Assembly: GCA_023653785.1 (NCBI GenBank) | Contig: JAMKCH010057966.1 | Span: 36,007-100,006 of the forward strand | DNA length: 64,000 bases | DNA from: Ophioderma brevispina | Taxonomy: Eukaryota > Echinodermata > Ophiuroidea > Amphilepidida > Ophiodermatidae | Direction: 5' to 3' | Shown here: piece after piece, positions 11,420-22,994 of the stretch | How the letters are laid out: each line of letters starts with the position of its first letter | Position numbering within the stretch: the stretch's first letter is position 1 | Program-made: the position numbers and the translations under genes | The notes under the pieces: generated by a model | Seen by the model: the letters and a program-made list of their open reading frames with translations, nothing else | The model's database searches: none | Told to the model about the DNA's origin: nothing

Positions 11420-12435
11420 ATTAAGAAAATATGATGATCCTCCTAAACTAACACACAATCGCCTGTAACTCGTTGGCCAACAATGGCGCTCGCACGTGTA
11501 CACTCACGACAATGTGCATCATTGATTTGTCATTATATTTAAATCATTAAGGGGGATGGTCCGATTTAAGTATATAAGTTTCATCTTGATAGAATGGCCT
11601 TTACCCAAAAACCCCCATCTGAAAGTTTCTCACTATATTTAAATCCGTTTTGATGCGGAGATTAGGAACTGAGTTTGTGAGGTGTAAAAATAATATTGGT
11701 TCGACCACAAATGGTGGAGTTAATTTTCGCTCATAACTTCCAAAACCAAACATCTTTAGCCCTAAGATTTCACAGGGTAAATGAGCAGCAAATAGTAGCT
11801 ACAAAAGTCGACCACTTACCGGTAAAATCTGGGGTCTGAGGGAGAGCTATTAGGCGCTGGGCCATGGACCTTAATGCCATATGAAAAACACCCCCGAAGA
11901 AATTCTCGCAATAACGAGAAATGTCTTGAAATCATTGGAACCCGGAAAAAACAAGTAGCAGTGGTAAGACAAGGCGGCCACACCGAGTTAGACCGCAGAT
12001 ACCTGTGATCGTCAGCAGCGGAGGAGGAGTAGCTGAAAATCTCTGATAAAGTTTTTTCCTCAGCTGATTACATCTCTTTGAAAGGTATATACTTGGCATC
12101 AGGTGGGTTGTACTTGCCACCCTGGCGGCAATTTGCGAATACAAGGATGGCGCCCCATTTCACTGTTAAAAACCCCAAATTGCAGTTTCCATGGAGAAAG
12201 GACACCCCCAAAGTGCCTTGGTAATTGGTTTTTTTTAATAATCTTCATTTTTTTTTTAACTATTAAATTATTAGCTTTTTGTGGTGTTTCGTTTTTAACA
12301 ACAAAAAATCCCAAGTGGCCGCCATTTTAAAGCAGAAAAACCCAAAATCACCTTTTCACAGAGAGATCAACCCAAAATACATGTTTATCATTTTCTCATC
12401 TTATTATATATCTCTAATAGATATACTATATAAAA
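11420..12435. other. AT-rich stretch with a repeat shared with 17.3 kb
   Basis: No gene was recognised. Part of 12100-12330 (words such as ATGGCGCCCC, TTTTTAACA and AAAAATCCCAAGTGGCCGCC) resembles 17275-17460 in opposite or rearranged order. Both contain a 'GATGGCGCC ... CCATCTTGGAT' type motif also seen at 54055. Treat as a dispersed repeat of unknown class. Confidence 0.4.
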
Positions 12436-12499
12436 TTAAGAGGATGTAAAATTGTACCCTGAGGCAATTAGAAAAATCCAAGATGGCTGCCGTGTGACA

Positions 12500-13151
12500 G
12501 ACGGGGGCAACTCAAAATGATTTTTGTAGCTGTACATAACCCGAAAGCCGACCAACTGATTGTGCTGTTTTCGATTTACGCTACGATGTGAGGCAAACCA
12601 GCGGCTGTGTCCTTCGCTAACGGACCATATGGGTTGGGGGTGTTTAGATGAAAAGCTGTTATGTCTTCCAGAGTAGCCCTTCAAGATGCTTGAGGTACCA
12701 TTTTAGTGCCCTGACCGCGGAACAGGGCTTTCTTCGACCGTCCCGCAGCCAATGGCCAGGTCCGGGAGAAACAGTGGGCACGGTGTGAAAGACAGTTGAT
12801 TCTTAGCGTGGGGGATGGACACGCCGTCATCGACCACCGCGTGAGCCTCGTCAAGGACAAGGAGTATTTCGGAACCCAATCGCCCGGAAGCGATTGCCAC
12901 CAGAAAGGCCGTCTCCTGTACAGGAGACTGGCCCTTCCAGTGGTTCGAATTCCTCTAAGGAACTGGAGCACTAACGGCAGATCCCACTCCGGAAACACGT
13001 GAACGGAAACGGGGGAAGACCGAAAACATGCCCCTCAGCAGATTCATGAGGGGATAGGGCTATTAGAGATTACTGTGCTGTCTCTGAAGCCCCGATGGAG
13101 CGCCCCAATCGCGCTACGGTAGCACTTGACTGGTTGGACGCCCAAACCATC

Positions 13152-13189
<38 letters not shown>

Positions 13190-13400
13190 AGGAAAATTCG
13201 AGGAATCCCCGATGGCCTACAGACGCAGACAGCATTGGCGCACCCATCTAGAGACAATGATCAAAAGATTCTCTAGTTGACTTCTCCTTGCTGAGCAGCG
13301 AGCGCGGCCAGCCCGTTCAGAAAGTCCCGCCTGAGTGTATTGTTGGCGTAAATGCGCCAGACAGTCAAGTTGAGTGCGCGGATGGTACGCTCCAGGAGGG
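12500..13400 (-). pseudogene. Tyrosine recombinase of a DIRS-like retroelement (decayed)
   Basis: Read on the minus strand across several frames, the order is: an N-terminal core-binding region (RIYANNTLRRDFLNGLAALA, then VKCYRSAIGALHRGFRDSTV and ISNSPIPS), followed by FPEWDLPLVLQFLRG, then LVAIASGRLGSEI and, further on, LKWYLKHLE. This matches the tyrosine-recombinase domain of DIRS/PAT-type elements, in which a helical core-binding part precedes WDLPLVLxFL and a T/SGxRxSEI motif. The region is broken by frameshifts and by a 37-base C run at 13153-13189. The C-terminal H-x-x-R and catalytic tyrosine blocks were not found, so the copy is dead. It lies immediately downstream, on its own strand, of an RNase H segment, as expected for one retroelement. 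Confidence 0.68.
13153..13189. repeat. Poly-C run of 37 bases
   Basis: An uninterrupted homopolymer inside the tyrosine-recombinase pseudogene; on the coding strand it reads as polyglycine. It separates a W-R-Q-W-C-L-like segment from VKCYRSAIGA, where a normal recombinase has only a short linker. It may be a true expansion or an assembly artefact. Confidence 0.9.
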
Positions 13401-13424
13401 ACGCGTCGGCTGGGGAGGATCGCT

Positions 13425-14400
13425 ACTAGGCAGCCACTAGTCCCCCACGAGCAGTTCTAGAAGCCGTTGGAACCACACAGCTGAACTGGCCACATGGGGC
13501 CATCAACAGAACCAGGCAATTGTAGGACCGAGCTACTCTCGAGACCTCGGTATCATCGCTATGGGAGGGGAGGGGAGGAGGGGGGATACATAGGCACTGA
13601 TCCACCATCGCATCCTGACACACGCGCTCTGGGATCTTGACCCAGAGTAGTACGCCTGAAGCTGGTGATTCCCAGTGGAGGCGAATAGGTCCACGTGGGG
13701 ACGCTGTAGCCTCTGAAAAATTTAACCGGCAGAGTGCCATTCCACTTGACGACACCTAACGTCGATGGCGCCTGGCATTGCGTGCCCCTTTCCGGGAGAG
13801 GACGTCTGCTAGGTCGTTCTCCCCTGGTACATGTGATGATATTATTTAAGGCACTGCCCGTTGCCTGCACCATTCTAGGAGCCTGACTACCTCCCTGCAG
13901 AGACGGAGGTTCCTTGCTCACCCCCACCCACCCTGTTGAGGTAGGCCACTACCGTCATGTTGTCGGCATCGACAGGATCACCTTTCCGCTGGTCAGGGCG
14001 ATCCAGTGCCTCAGTGCCAGGAAGATTGCCCAAAGCCCGAGCACATTGATATGATAGCGAGCTTGCAGGGGCGACCAACGGCCCCGACCCCGACACCTTG
14101 TGGGGACCCTAAAGTGGGCCCTCACCACGAAAGCATCTGTCGTCAGCGTCACGGAGGGTGTTAGTTTCCTGAAGGGGGCTCCCACTTCCAACTTCGTGGA
14201 TGTGTCCACCAAATGAGGTCGGGAACCAGCGCAGGGGCACTGGAAACGGAGGGACATTGGGTGGTATCAGGGTCGGAAGTACCTGAGCATGTGGATATGG
14301 ATACCCCTCATGCGTAATTGCAGTAGGAACCATCCCAAAATGGGCTGGCCATGAAGTCAAGAAGCCGAAGCCATAGCCTGGCTGGGACCGACCTGCTCTC
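13425..14400 (-). pseudogene. Reverse transcriptase C-end and RNase H of a DIRS-like retroelement (decayed)
   Basis: On the minus strand, from about 14260 down, one frame gives PSVTLTTDAF (first RNase H acid), GRWSPLQARYHINVLGLWA (where the family has a glutamate before HINxLELxA) and LALRHW. A shift then gives DNMTVVAYLNRVGG, the second acidic block of DIRS/Ngaro-type RNase H, and another shift gives HVPGENDLADVLSRKG, the usual end of that domain. Downstream pieces near 13700-13560 recall the VDLFA...PP-P region between RNase H and the recombinase. Sequence above 14260 may be the tail of the reverse transcriptase, but no YxDD box was found. The region is much richer in GC than its neighbours, consistent with a separate origin. 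Confidence 0.72.
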
Positions 14401-14429
14401 ATGAGGCAGTCAACATCCATTATTCTGGA

Positions 14430-16740
14430 ATGCTATGGGCAATCTGCATATCAGTCGCTGTCGGAGCCAAAGGACCAGAACGACGGACATCTAAAGTAAT
14501 TCGAAGTTCGGCTTCTGCACCTAACTATGTTCTTGCCACCCACAATGCAGCCTTCAAGGAAATGTGCTATGTGCAATCTAAGGTAGCTATCTTGGAGGAG
14601 ATCTGAATCTGCATCCTCTGAACTGGTACACACTCAGAATGGCTGAAACGAAGAAGGCCAGTCTCTGTTGCAGTCGCTGTGCCCAATGATGTGCCCTTAG
14701 CTCCTAAATGAATTATGGAACGGGGGGTGGTGTGAATATTTCGATTAGAAACGGGGCTGAGACGACCGGACACAACACATCTATCCTGACCTTTTTCGCA
14801 TGCGTTGTTACAGCTGGGGAACAAGTGCCAGGCCCCGATGAACGTTTTGATATCGTGCAGCCCGCGGAATCGTCTGTTCAATGAACAAAAATGGTTATTA
14901 AATTACTCAAATTAAAAAAAATTAAAAAACAAATTAACTGCCCACGTTACTACAAATATGTCAGGGCCAGTGGCGCAAGTATTAGGACACATAATTACAA
15001 GCAGCGATGCATTGACATGTCAGATGCCGAATACGATCGTATTTATCATGGCATGGTTAAGCAAGGCAGACTTCACTACACGGATGGGGTCTTGTACACA
15101 CACACACGTACACGCCCTGCCACGCACGATGCATTGCAACTCAATGATATTGATTGCGTATGTGTGCGAAATGGAAATTTCACACTTTTTGAGAGTTAAA
15201 ACACATATTGAAATCCATATACTAAAATTACATGGCCTTGTTCTGCCTACAACGCAAAACTGGGTATCGTATCGGAAGATGAAGTGAGCAACTCGGGCTA
15301 GCCTCAGTCAATGCTCCCACACAAACACACTGGCAATCGCCGCGGCCGGCCAGCTATATGGGCAGCTATTATTTACTATCATTTAGGCCACGTATCTTGC
15401 AGTTTTTCTTGATAGTAGATGAAACATTGTTAGGTAGCTCTGGCCGGAATGGGTGACCTTTGAATCGCTGCTCTGTAGCATCCATGCCCCACGTTTTCAC
15501 AGTGAATTGCCGTAAACACCTCTGCCACCCACCATATTGGGGTGTGGCCGGTACTAGGTCAGAGCATTAACATAAGCTGTTACGGGGTCCATCACGCATT
15601 TTTAAAACTGTCAATTTTACTCACCTTGACTACAAAGCCATACCAAAATGTCACTATTCTATTGTAACGGATGTGGCAGTTTATGTCAGTGTACTTAACG
15701 AGGATGTTAGGCGTCAATAACTGGCGCACAATGAAAAGAAAATTGAAGCCACTGAAGTATACTAAAATTTGCCCTTTATTACAAGTCTACATCAAAAACT
15801 TGTAAAAAACTGTTTCATAATTCCTCATTATGCCTTTAATTTTTGTCGTAATAATTAAATATTCGTGATATTAACACCCAGGGAATCGGAATTATACCAT
15901 AGGAGGTCGGTAAGAGAAGTATTTTAAAACTTTTTCCCCGACAAGGTTTTTGCATCGGAAAAACCCCCGATAATCCTATGTACTAATCCATAGCCCCGGG
16001 GTTCGCTATAAACAACGTGCATGAACTATGATCCACAAAATAGCCGGTCTCAAATTGGGAATTCCAGCTTGATACAGATTGAAATAACAACGAGGTGTTT
16101 TACGTATTGCTCGCTACTTGTGAATGTGGCGATGTGTTGTAACATTTAGTGGAAGGAGAGTAGGCAACGCAAATTTTAAATTGCTTGTCAGTTGAGGGAT
16201 TTTTGGAAAAACGGCTGAACGAAATGCAAAATATCGGGTTTTTTGTGGTTTTTTACTAAAAATCTAGTCGGTGCTCACTGGTGGAGCGCCAGATAATCTC
16301 CTAAATACTTCTTCGTTCTCTGAATGCCAATTTCTCCACTGGGCGATATCTGGTTTAAAATAAAATGGTCACCCCAAAAAACGAACTTTTATCGGATATT
16401 TCCTACCCGTCCCCCAACTTAGGGCATTAACTTTGGTGTCCTGCCCCCCATGTATGAAGTTGATTAAGTGATCATGTGGAGGTAAGTGCTCATGATGGAG
16501 GTGAGGCACCATGTGGATCAAAGGTGTGGATGTGTCTCTGCAAGTATGACTTGTTCCATCTTATGTTCATGCATGGAGAAGCGGAGGAATGTCGAAATGA
16601 GGAAAACAACACGGTAACCAAGCGGAATAAGAAACGGACAAGAATGAGAAACTATTAATGGGCCAGAAGGTCAAGTATAGGTGTGCCAATGATCTGGTGA
16701 CAACTAGTAGTACGGTGTAGAAGTAACCTTCCGGGGCGTA
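14430..16740. other. No gene recognised
   Basis: The first 450 bases are still GC-rich and may be further retroelement remains, but no motif was found. A short (AC)n patch lies near 15096-15110. The plus-strand frames at 14891-15287 overlap one another and have no domain. Below 15700 the sequence returns to AT-rich background. Confidence 0.4.
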
Positions 16741-16860
16741 ACTTCATACTCCGGAACAATGGTGAACAAGTGGGCAATCGATTCAGTGCCACTCTTTACG
16801 AAACCATTAGTTTAACGCTTTATTCCGTTATCGTCTATGAGCACGGACTAGGCTTCCCCC
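16740..16860. repeat. Dispersed repeat shared with 41430-41520 and 3740-3790
   Basis: CCGGAACAATGGTGAACAA followed by GGGCAATCGATTCAGT and, about 40 bases on, TTAGTTTAACGCTTT matches 41433-41500 almost word for word. The last part also matches the left arm of the foldback element at 3560-4012. Confidence 0.7.
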
Positions 16861-18425
16861 CACAGGACTATATCTGCTTTCACACGGTAATTATACTCTA
16901 CAACAATTGGTTATTACTAGGGCTTATAGTGTCTGAGTGCTTAAAAATACACCCCTACGAGCAATGTGTAAGAATACTCTTTCCCCTTCTTTATCATTGA
17001 TGGAGGTAATTTATTTTACGAAAATCAGCGCCTTTAAAAACATCAGCGGCGGCATCTTTGAATATCTTTTATAGCCAATGTGACAATTAATTGTAGTATT
17101 TTATAGTTACAAACATATATGGGCCAAGGGAAAATAACAGTCAACTTTAAAACATTGTAGGGACTTGTATTTTTGTTGCACTCTCATGAAATGTGCTTTT
17201 TGTGATTTCCTACTTCAAAAAGGGCGAGGCCAGCTTGGATTTCACTAAATTATTCAAGCCATGACTCTAAATCTACATTTGCATTGTAAGTTTCCTACCC
17301 AAAAAATCCACAATTAGCACAAAAAAAACACTATTACCTTGCATTTGGGGTTGGCCTGTGCGTGTAAAAGGCAATTTTTGAGTTTTTAACAGCCCAATGG
17401 CGCCCATCTTGGATTCTTCCAAATTGACAAGGGTTGCAATTTTACACCCACCTTGGTTCATGTATACCCTTTCAGAAGATGTAATCAGCTGAAAAAAATA
17501 CTTTATCAGGATTTGATCTCATGCCAAAATCAGGCTTCTCGCTGCGGACTATGATTGGGACGCGGATACTAAAACAATAGCTATGACTACGATCCAAGCG
17601 TTATTTAGACAAGCCATTGGTACAAAAAATAGTTGTTTTTGTAATTAACCGTTCGCTAGCGCGCTCGCGAAATAATTTACACCACCTTGACCAAGGCATA
17701 ATTGAAACGGATGCCAGGTTTGTATGTTTGCTGAATTGTATTTTCTCATGGTATTTTAATGCGAATCGGTGGACAGACCGCAAAAACACGACTACTTGAT
17801 AAAGATGCAAATCGTGGGCGTCATCAGAGTCTTTGGAACTTACTCACAGATGAACAGTCACATTGATAATCATGATTCAAATTATTCAAACATGTTCTTT
17901 ACAGGATGGATTTATGACGTCACGGGAGCTACCATATTTCGTTCGTGACGTTCGGAATTTCTTGTGTCTGCAGCATTCGTTATGGGTGTATTATCTGCTA
18001 TTCATCACAACCAAAATGAAATGACAACAAATAACTCCTAGCGTACTATACGAAGACTACAATGAATGATCTAGCGATAAACAAGATTGTTGTTGGAATT
18101 CAGGGAAGCTAAGCTATAGCTACTCATACGGCACTTATTTTAAGCAGCACCGTTGCATTAACACATAAAGAATGGAGTATCCACTTCAGTGTTACACCAT
18201 TGTTACAGGCCCAAGAATTAGCACTGAGTGGTTCACTTTGAATAAGTTAAACTTATAAATTCGCATATAAAATATTATAAATTAATCTAAGTAACATAAT
18301 ATAAAATATACTGGTTTATGGCATATCTGGGTGTGGTAGGATAAAAGAATGTTTGAGCTTCAGAACAAGGTCTTCTAAAAATCTGGCCTCGAGCTATAGA
18401 GAAAATTGACATGGGTGCCAACAAG
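16860..18425. other. AT-rich sequence with a fragment of a dispersed repeat
   Basis: Around 17275-17460 the sequence resembles 12100-12490 (GGCGCCCATCTTGGATT word). Elsewhere nothing was recognised. Confidence 0.4.
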
Positions 18426-18429
18426 AGAT

Positions 18430-18730
18430 TTCACAAATCAGGTTCCCTTAAAAAAAATGAAAAGTATGATTTGCCCTGATGGAAAGCTTTTCATCAAAAA
18501 CATCCCCTCAAGATTAAGCTGAGAAATGTTTCTTGGTACAAAAAGTGTGAAATTTCTAATTTAATATTAGGAGCAAATATGAAATTCATGCCTTTATATA
18601 TTGAAAATATAAGCAAATGAAAATCAATTTTTTTCTCTTTTAAGACATTTCTGTAGCCAAATACAAGGTAAGAAATCTATGAGTGTCTAGCTATATGAAA
18701 TTACTATTAGGAACAATATTTGGGTGCCTC
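18430..18730. repeat. Interspersed repeat A, copy 1
   Basis: Contains GAGAAATGTTTCTTGGTACA, then TAGGAGCAAATA, then TTTTAAGACATTTCTGTAGC and CTATATGAAATTACTATTA. The same series of words in the same order recurs at 45785-46095, and parts recur at 23040-23190, 53515-53650 and 54270-54372. No coding frame was found. Confidence 0.8.
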
Positions 18731-18957
18731 AAAAATCTGTAGCCATTTATAATATTTTATTATAAATACGAATGGTTTACCTGAATAGACAAAGTTGATA
18801 AAGAGAAATGAAGATATGTTTTTCTGGATATTTATTGTTTTGAGAACTGTCCAAAAATATTTCATTTTATATTATTTTTTGCATCAGGTATATGTAAATG
18901 AACGATTGGGGTGTTATCACCACAGCAAATATTGCATTTTCTTCCGTCTAAGTTTCA

Positions 18958-19880
18958 TCTATATCTGTTAGTGTGGGATGGTATGTCAATGAAACAGTTA
19001 CCGTAGGGATTTTTGCTGCTAAAGTTGATTTTCGGCTGTGTTTCATTCAATAGGGACCAGGCAGTCAGAAAAATGATGGGTGCAAATTGTCGGATGTTGC
19101 CCCCTTCTCAAGGGAGAAAAACGTTACGACAGGGAAAAATTTAAAATCGAGTCAAATTGTGGTTTTAATCAGTCACTAACATGTTCGTTTCTTATTTAGG
19201 ATTAAAAAAAGTATAGATTTGCCTAGGATCCGACCTTTAGTTAAAGGGCTATAGCCCCGATAATGGTTCAAGTTCATACTATATACTTATACATTGTTTT
19301 GAAATTTGTTGAAAATGGTGATAAGTTGTTTGTATTGTTCTCACAGGATCCACAAATGTATTCTTTTGACAGTGTGTGGCATTTGGTTGGGTAATTACAT
19401 AGCAAAATTAGCAGAGTCTACTGTCTATGGGGGCACCAGAATTTTCCCTGGATGTGCAATGGTGAGTATCACCAAAACCGTTTTTTAACATGCATTTTCT
19501 GTTTTTTTCAGTATGACACAAGGAATCATTTGACACCCACTTTCAACAAAATCGAAGCAGACCCCCAGGGTGACCTTGAACCAATATGGGCTATACCGCT
19601 TTTAACTAAATGTTTGGAACCTAGGCCATATATATTATTTTAATTCTATGAGGAGAGGAAACAGTCTCATTAGTATACATTATTAAAACACAAAACTTGG
19701 ACGTGATTTTAAATTTTCCCTGTACTAACATGTCCCCCCTTGCAGGAGGGGCATTTCAGTCCGAAAATTTGCACTCCCATCATTTTCTGACAGTTTAGGC
19801 CCTACGGAAACCCAAACAGCAATAAAATCAATTTTAGCATGAAAATCCTACGGAATAAGCACCAACCCACACTATGTCAT
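18958..19880. mobile_element. Foldback element, family B, copy 1
   Basis: The left arm (about 18958-19275) and right arm (about 19590-19880) are reverse complements with divergence. Examples are AGTGTGGGATGG against CCAACCCACACT, GGTGCAAATTGTCGG against CGAAAATTTGCACTCCC, and AGGGAAAAATTTAAAATCG against its mirror. The spacer includes CATTTGGTTGGGTAATTACA and CTATGGGGGCAC, which recur near 38560-38612 inside family B copy 2. No transposase; a structured non-autonomous element. Confidence 0.7.
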
Positions 19881-19889
19881 TACACTGGG

Positions 19890-22050
19890 TTTTCTATAAA
19901 CAAGGGCGAAGCGGTAAGAATTGTGGACTAGAAAACCTTATTCTGTATTTGAAACATTGGCATTCAATTTCAACAACTGAGGTACGATGGATCAACGGCA
20001 AAAAAAAAACCAAAACAACACAGGTAGCCTGGCAGTACGTTAGCGTCGAGTCAGGGCCCGAGTTTTTTTTTTAAGGGTGCAAAATGATGTCATTAGATTT
20101 TGTATCAGTATACTCCCGTCAGTATTCTGTAACAAAATTCTGGCTACCCGCGCGTAAACACGGAAGTGTGTGACGAACGCTTGACAACGGGAATCCAATA
20201 CGCAATCAACAGACAGCGCGTGTCATTTGTTTCAGAAAGTATACGGCGATAGTGTGTGCGTATTCCGCGCGTGCGAAAGCAGCCTTACATCTGGTCAGTG
20301 AGCGAGTGTTAGCTATAGTCCGCGAATTCCCATGCGCTCTGCCATGCCTCTGTGTTCAGCGGCCTTCATGCATACGTGGTAGCGAGGCGCACCCGAGTAA
20401 TTACCGATCATAGCAACGATCGCGGCGTAGCCTTTATCTGCACTTTGAGGGTACTTAAGCATAAAGGTAACAAACACAACCCCAACTAACTTTAAGAAAA
20501 AATAATGTAGTTAAATTTTTAAAAAATCTCGAAATTCGATAACATCTGTCGGGTTACGCTGAAAGTTGACGCCGTTCCGTTGCTGTTAGGTTGGCATGTC
20601 CTACCCACCCCCCCCCCCGATAAATCTGGGATTTCACAGGGATGGTTTTTTTGTTTTTTTTTAATTTTCTTCCCAAGAATTTGTATACGCTGTATAGAAA
20701 GTACAGAATCAGTAAAATGTCTGCCTTGTTGGTTAATACATGGATTTTCAAGCTAACCACTTGAAGGTTATGTTAGCACATTCCACGCCATTAAAATACG
20801 AATTTTTGATGATTTTTACGATGTATTGTCGCTGCTCTTCCCTTTAAGGATCAAATAATAGCCCATTATAAGTATTCAATCACACATAATGGCAACGATC
20901 ATTTTCTTGATTTAATGTTTGCTGATGTGTTCTTAATGTTAAATTTATTGATTTAGAAACTGTTCGGAGGTTTCCATGCCGAGTTTACATTCAGGAAAAT
21001 GGTGATTTGTCGTCAAATGAGTTGCATTGCAAATTAAAATAGTTTTTTTTTTAAATTTAGACCTTTCCGCTTCAGAATTACTCTTTGCAATGACATATTT
21101 CGGTTTTGGTTTTTTGTGACCCCCCATGTCAGATCTGACATATCTGGCACGGCCTATTCGGTGTATCATTCCGTTTAGCTCCATTTATTGGAGCCAATTG
21201 GGAATTTAATCCCGTTTAGAATTTAGACATGGACAGTACGCGGTATCGCATACACTATCTATCCAGATGGTCCGTTTGTTTATGATCCGCTTTGAATAGG
21301 CCTATTTTGCACCACGGCGATCTTAAATCAATTCTTTTAAAAGGAATTGCACGTTCAATCATATGAATCATGTGTTGTTGTAATTTTTAAATTTTATTGA
21401 ATATGATTTTAATTTAAAAAAAATCATTTTTGTACTCAAAAATGGTATATTCTATTCTGCTAGTATATTTTTAAAACTTTGAACGAATTGAAAAGTGTGG
21501 GCTTTAAGTAGAGAATGTTGAGACAAGGACTTGTTGGAAATAATTAGAGGCTAGATTTGCATAATTGCTTAATTTTGTGTCAATCGGGCCATTAACACAC
21601 TAAAATCTGTGTTTTTTTTTTGTTGTTAGGCAATCTTTTAAAGTAAGGCCTGATTATTTTCTAAGTTTAACTCAAGTCTGTTTATACTTATAAAAATAAG
21701 ACAAAATATAAAATACGTATAAATAAAGGACACATTTGTATAATTTTCCCCATATTGTCAGTTTTTTATAGTTTATTATATTTGTAACCCTTTGTGTATT
21801 TAAGTACATGTATTTCGTAAGTAAAATCCTTTGATTTCAACTACTATCCCACTATAAAACAAACAGATCTTTTTTAACTCGCCAAAGTCAAAGTGTATTT
21901 ATCAGATGAAAAAGGTTTGGCATACATATATGCATACATATGGAGTAATTTGCTTATTTATGCCTATTTTTTCTCATTTTGTTTTATCACATGATTTTTA
22001 TTCAATTTTTTTTTTTTGCTTTCTTCTGCTTTGCTGTGTATTTAATTTTA
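19890..22050. other. AT-rich stretch holding a CpG-rich patch
   Basis: No gene was recognised. A patch at about 20140-20430 is much richer in CG dinucleotides (words such as ACCCGCGCG, TTCCGCGCG and GATCGCGGCG) than anything around it. A C-run lies at about 20608-20618. The remainder is A/T low-complexity sequence. Confidence 0.45.
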
Positions 22051-22054
22051 ATTC

Positions 22055-22440
22055 AAGTGTTTAGTAAGCGTATACGGAATATAACCCCAGGGTCGGTCGC
22101 TCGTTACGGTAATTTTTAAAATAGCCCGGGAGTGTTCGGTAGCCGTACGAACCATCCTTAAGGACATCGTATATATACAATGTTGCAAGAGGGGGTCGCC
22201 AAGCCGGTGAAAAGAGGTTGTTTTGGTCTGAAGCATATCCGACTTCAAATATCAAGTTTTCTTCTTTACGAAAAAACAATGTGCATTTTTTTTGTTTTAT
22301 TAGACAACAACAACGACACAGATTCAAATGAATTGTTTTCACACATTTTACGACGCTTTCATTTCAAAGAATTTGATTGCATGTATTTGTAGAGTAAAAG
22401 TAGTATGCTGTGAAGTAACATGGTTGTATCGCTCAAACCA
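22055..22440. repeat. Left inverted arm of the 22-31.5 kb composite element
   Basis: The tip CAAGTGTTTAG and the following ACCCCAGGGTCGG, AATAGCCCGGGAG and CGGTAGCCGTACG words, then TTAAGGACATCGTA, GACAACAACAACGACACAG and CGCTCAAACCACG, all recur as reverse complements between 31515 and 30607, in the mirrored order. The arm is about 385 bp. The right arm is longer because a GTACTC array sits inside it. Confidence 0.75.
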
Positions 22441-22822
22441 CGACTGTACGGAGTTGTTACTGCTATATGCATTCTAATTTGCATATCAATCAGTGTCAAT
22501 ATAGTGAATCGATGGGCAGCTTGATAGTGCATGCTAACCGATCATCAGAAGTTATTTTTATCTGAAAAAAATATGTTAATGAATATTACTTCTTATTTGA
22601 AGCAGGTTTGGAAATTTGGGCAACATATCGGTTAAATGTCGGATTATTCCTGCGTGTTAAATAAAAACTGCAAATTGGGCAGATTTCAACAGAACGACAT
22701 TATAAGTCTTTAGCTCTTAAAAAAGACACTACAGAATATCGTTAGAGTGGTTTAACACAAGTTATGTGTAGTGTGTTTGGTCACGTCAAAAAAGGTATAG
22801 CCCAATAGTGCGCTTCAGTTAT
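22440..22822. repeat. Inner inverted repeat, left arm
   Basis: Matches 24265-24643 in reverse complement. Shared words include GCATTCTAATTTGCATATC, ACTTCTGATGATCG (mirrored), AACTGCAAATTGGGCAGATT and AATAGTGCGCTTC. The arms enclose about 1.4 kb and so form an independent 2.2-kb foldback unit nested inside the larger element. Confidence 0.75.
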
Positions 22823-22827
22823 GGGAG

Positions 22828-22990
22828 GTGTTTCGTTAGCCGTATACGGCTACCTAACCCCGGGTTCCGTAGCCGTATCCGGTATATAACCAAAAACGGG
22901 CTTTGTGTTAGGTAGCCGTATACGGCTACGGACCGTGTCCACAGTGGATCGGCTAAATAGCCGGACACAGTTATGCGTGACGAAACGATT
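22828..22990. mobile_element. Small (about 160 bp) hairpin element with GTAGCCGTATACGGCTAC palindromes
   Basis: Begins GTGTTTCGT and ends ACGAAACG. Inside are two perfect or near-perfect copies of TAGCCGTATACGGCTAC plus a one-base variant. The first 65 bases are near identical to the outermost part of the right arm of the composite element (31515-31440 reversed) and similar to the left tip at 22055. It is probably a minimal member of the same end-family. Confidence 0.65.
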
Positions 22991-22994
22991 CCAT

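Noticed and set aside
13044..13280. Frames with polyglycine or polyproline
   Set aside because: They come from the 37-base C run; the recognisable recombinase residues next to it are on the minus strand and frameshifted.
14891..15287. Two overlapping 100-codon plus-strand frames
   Set aside because: No domain, overlapping frames of similar length, and an (AC)n patch inside; likely chance.
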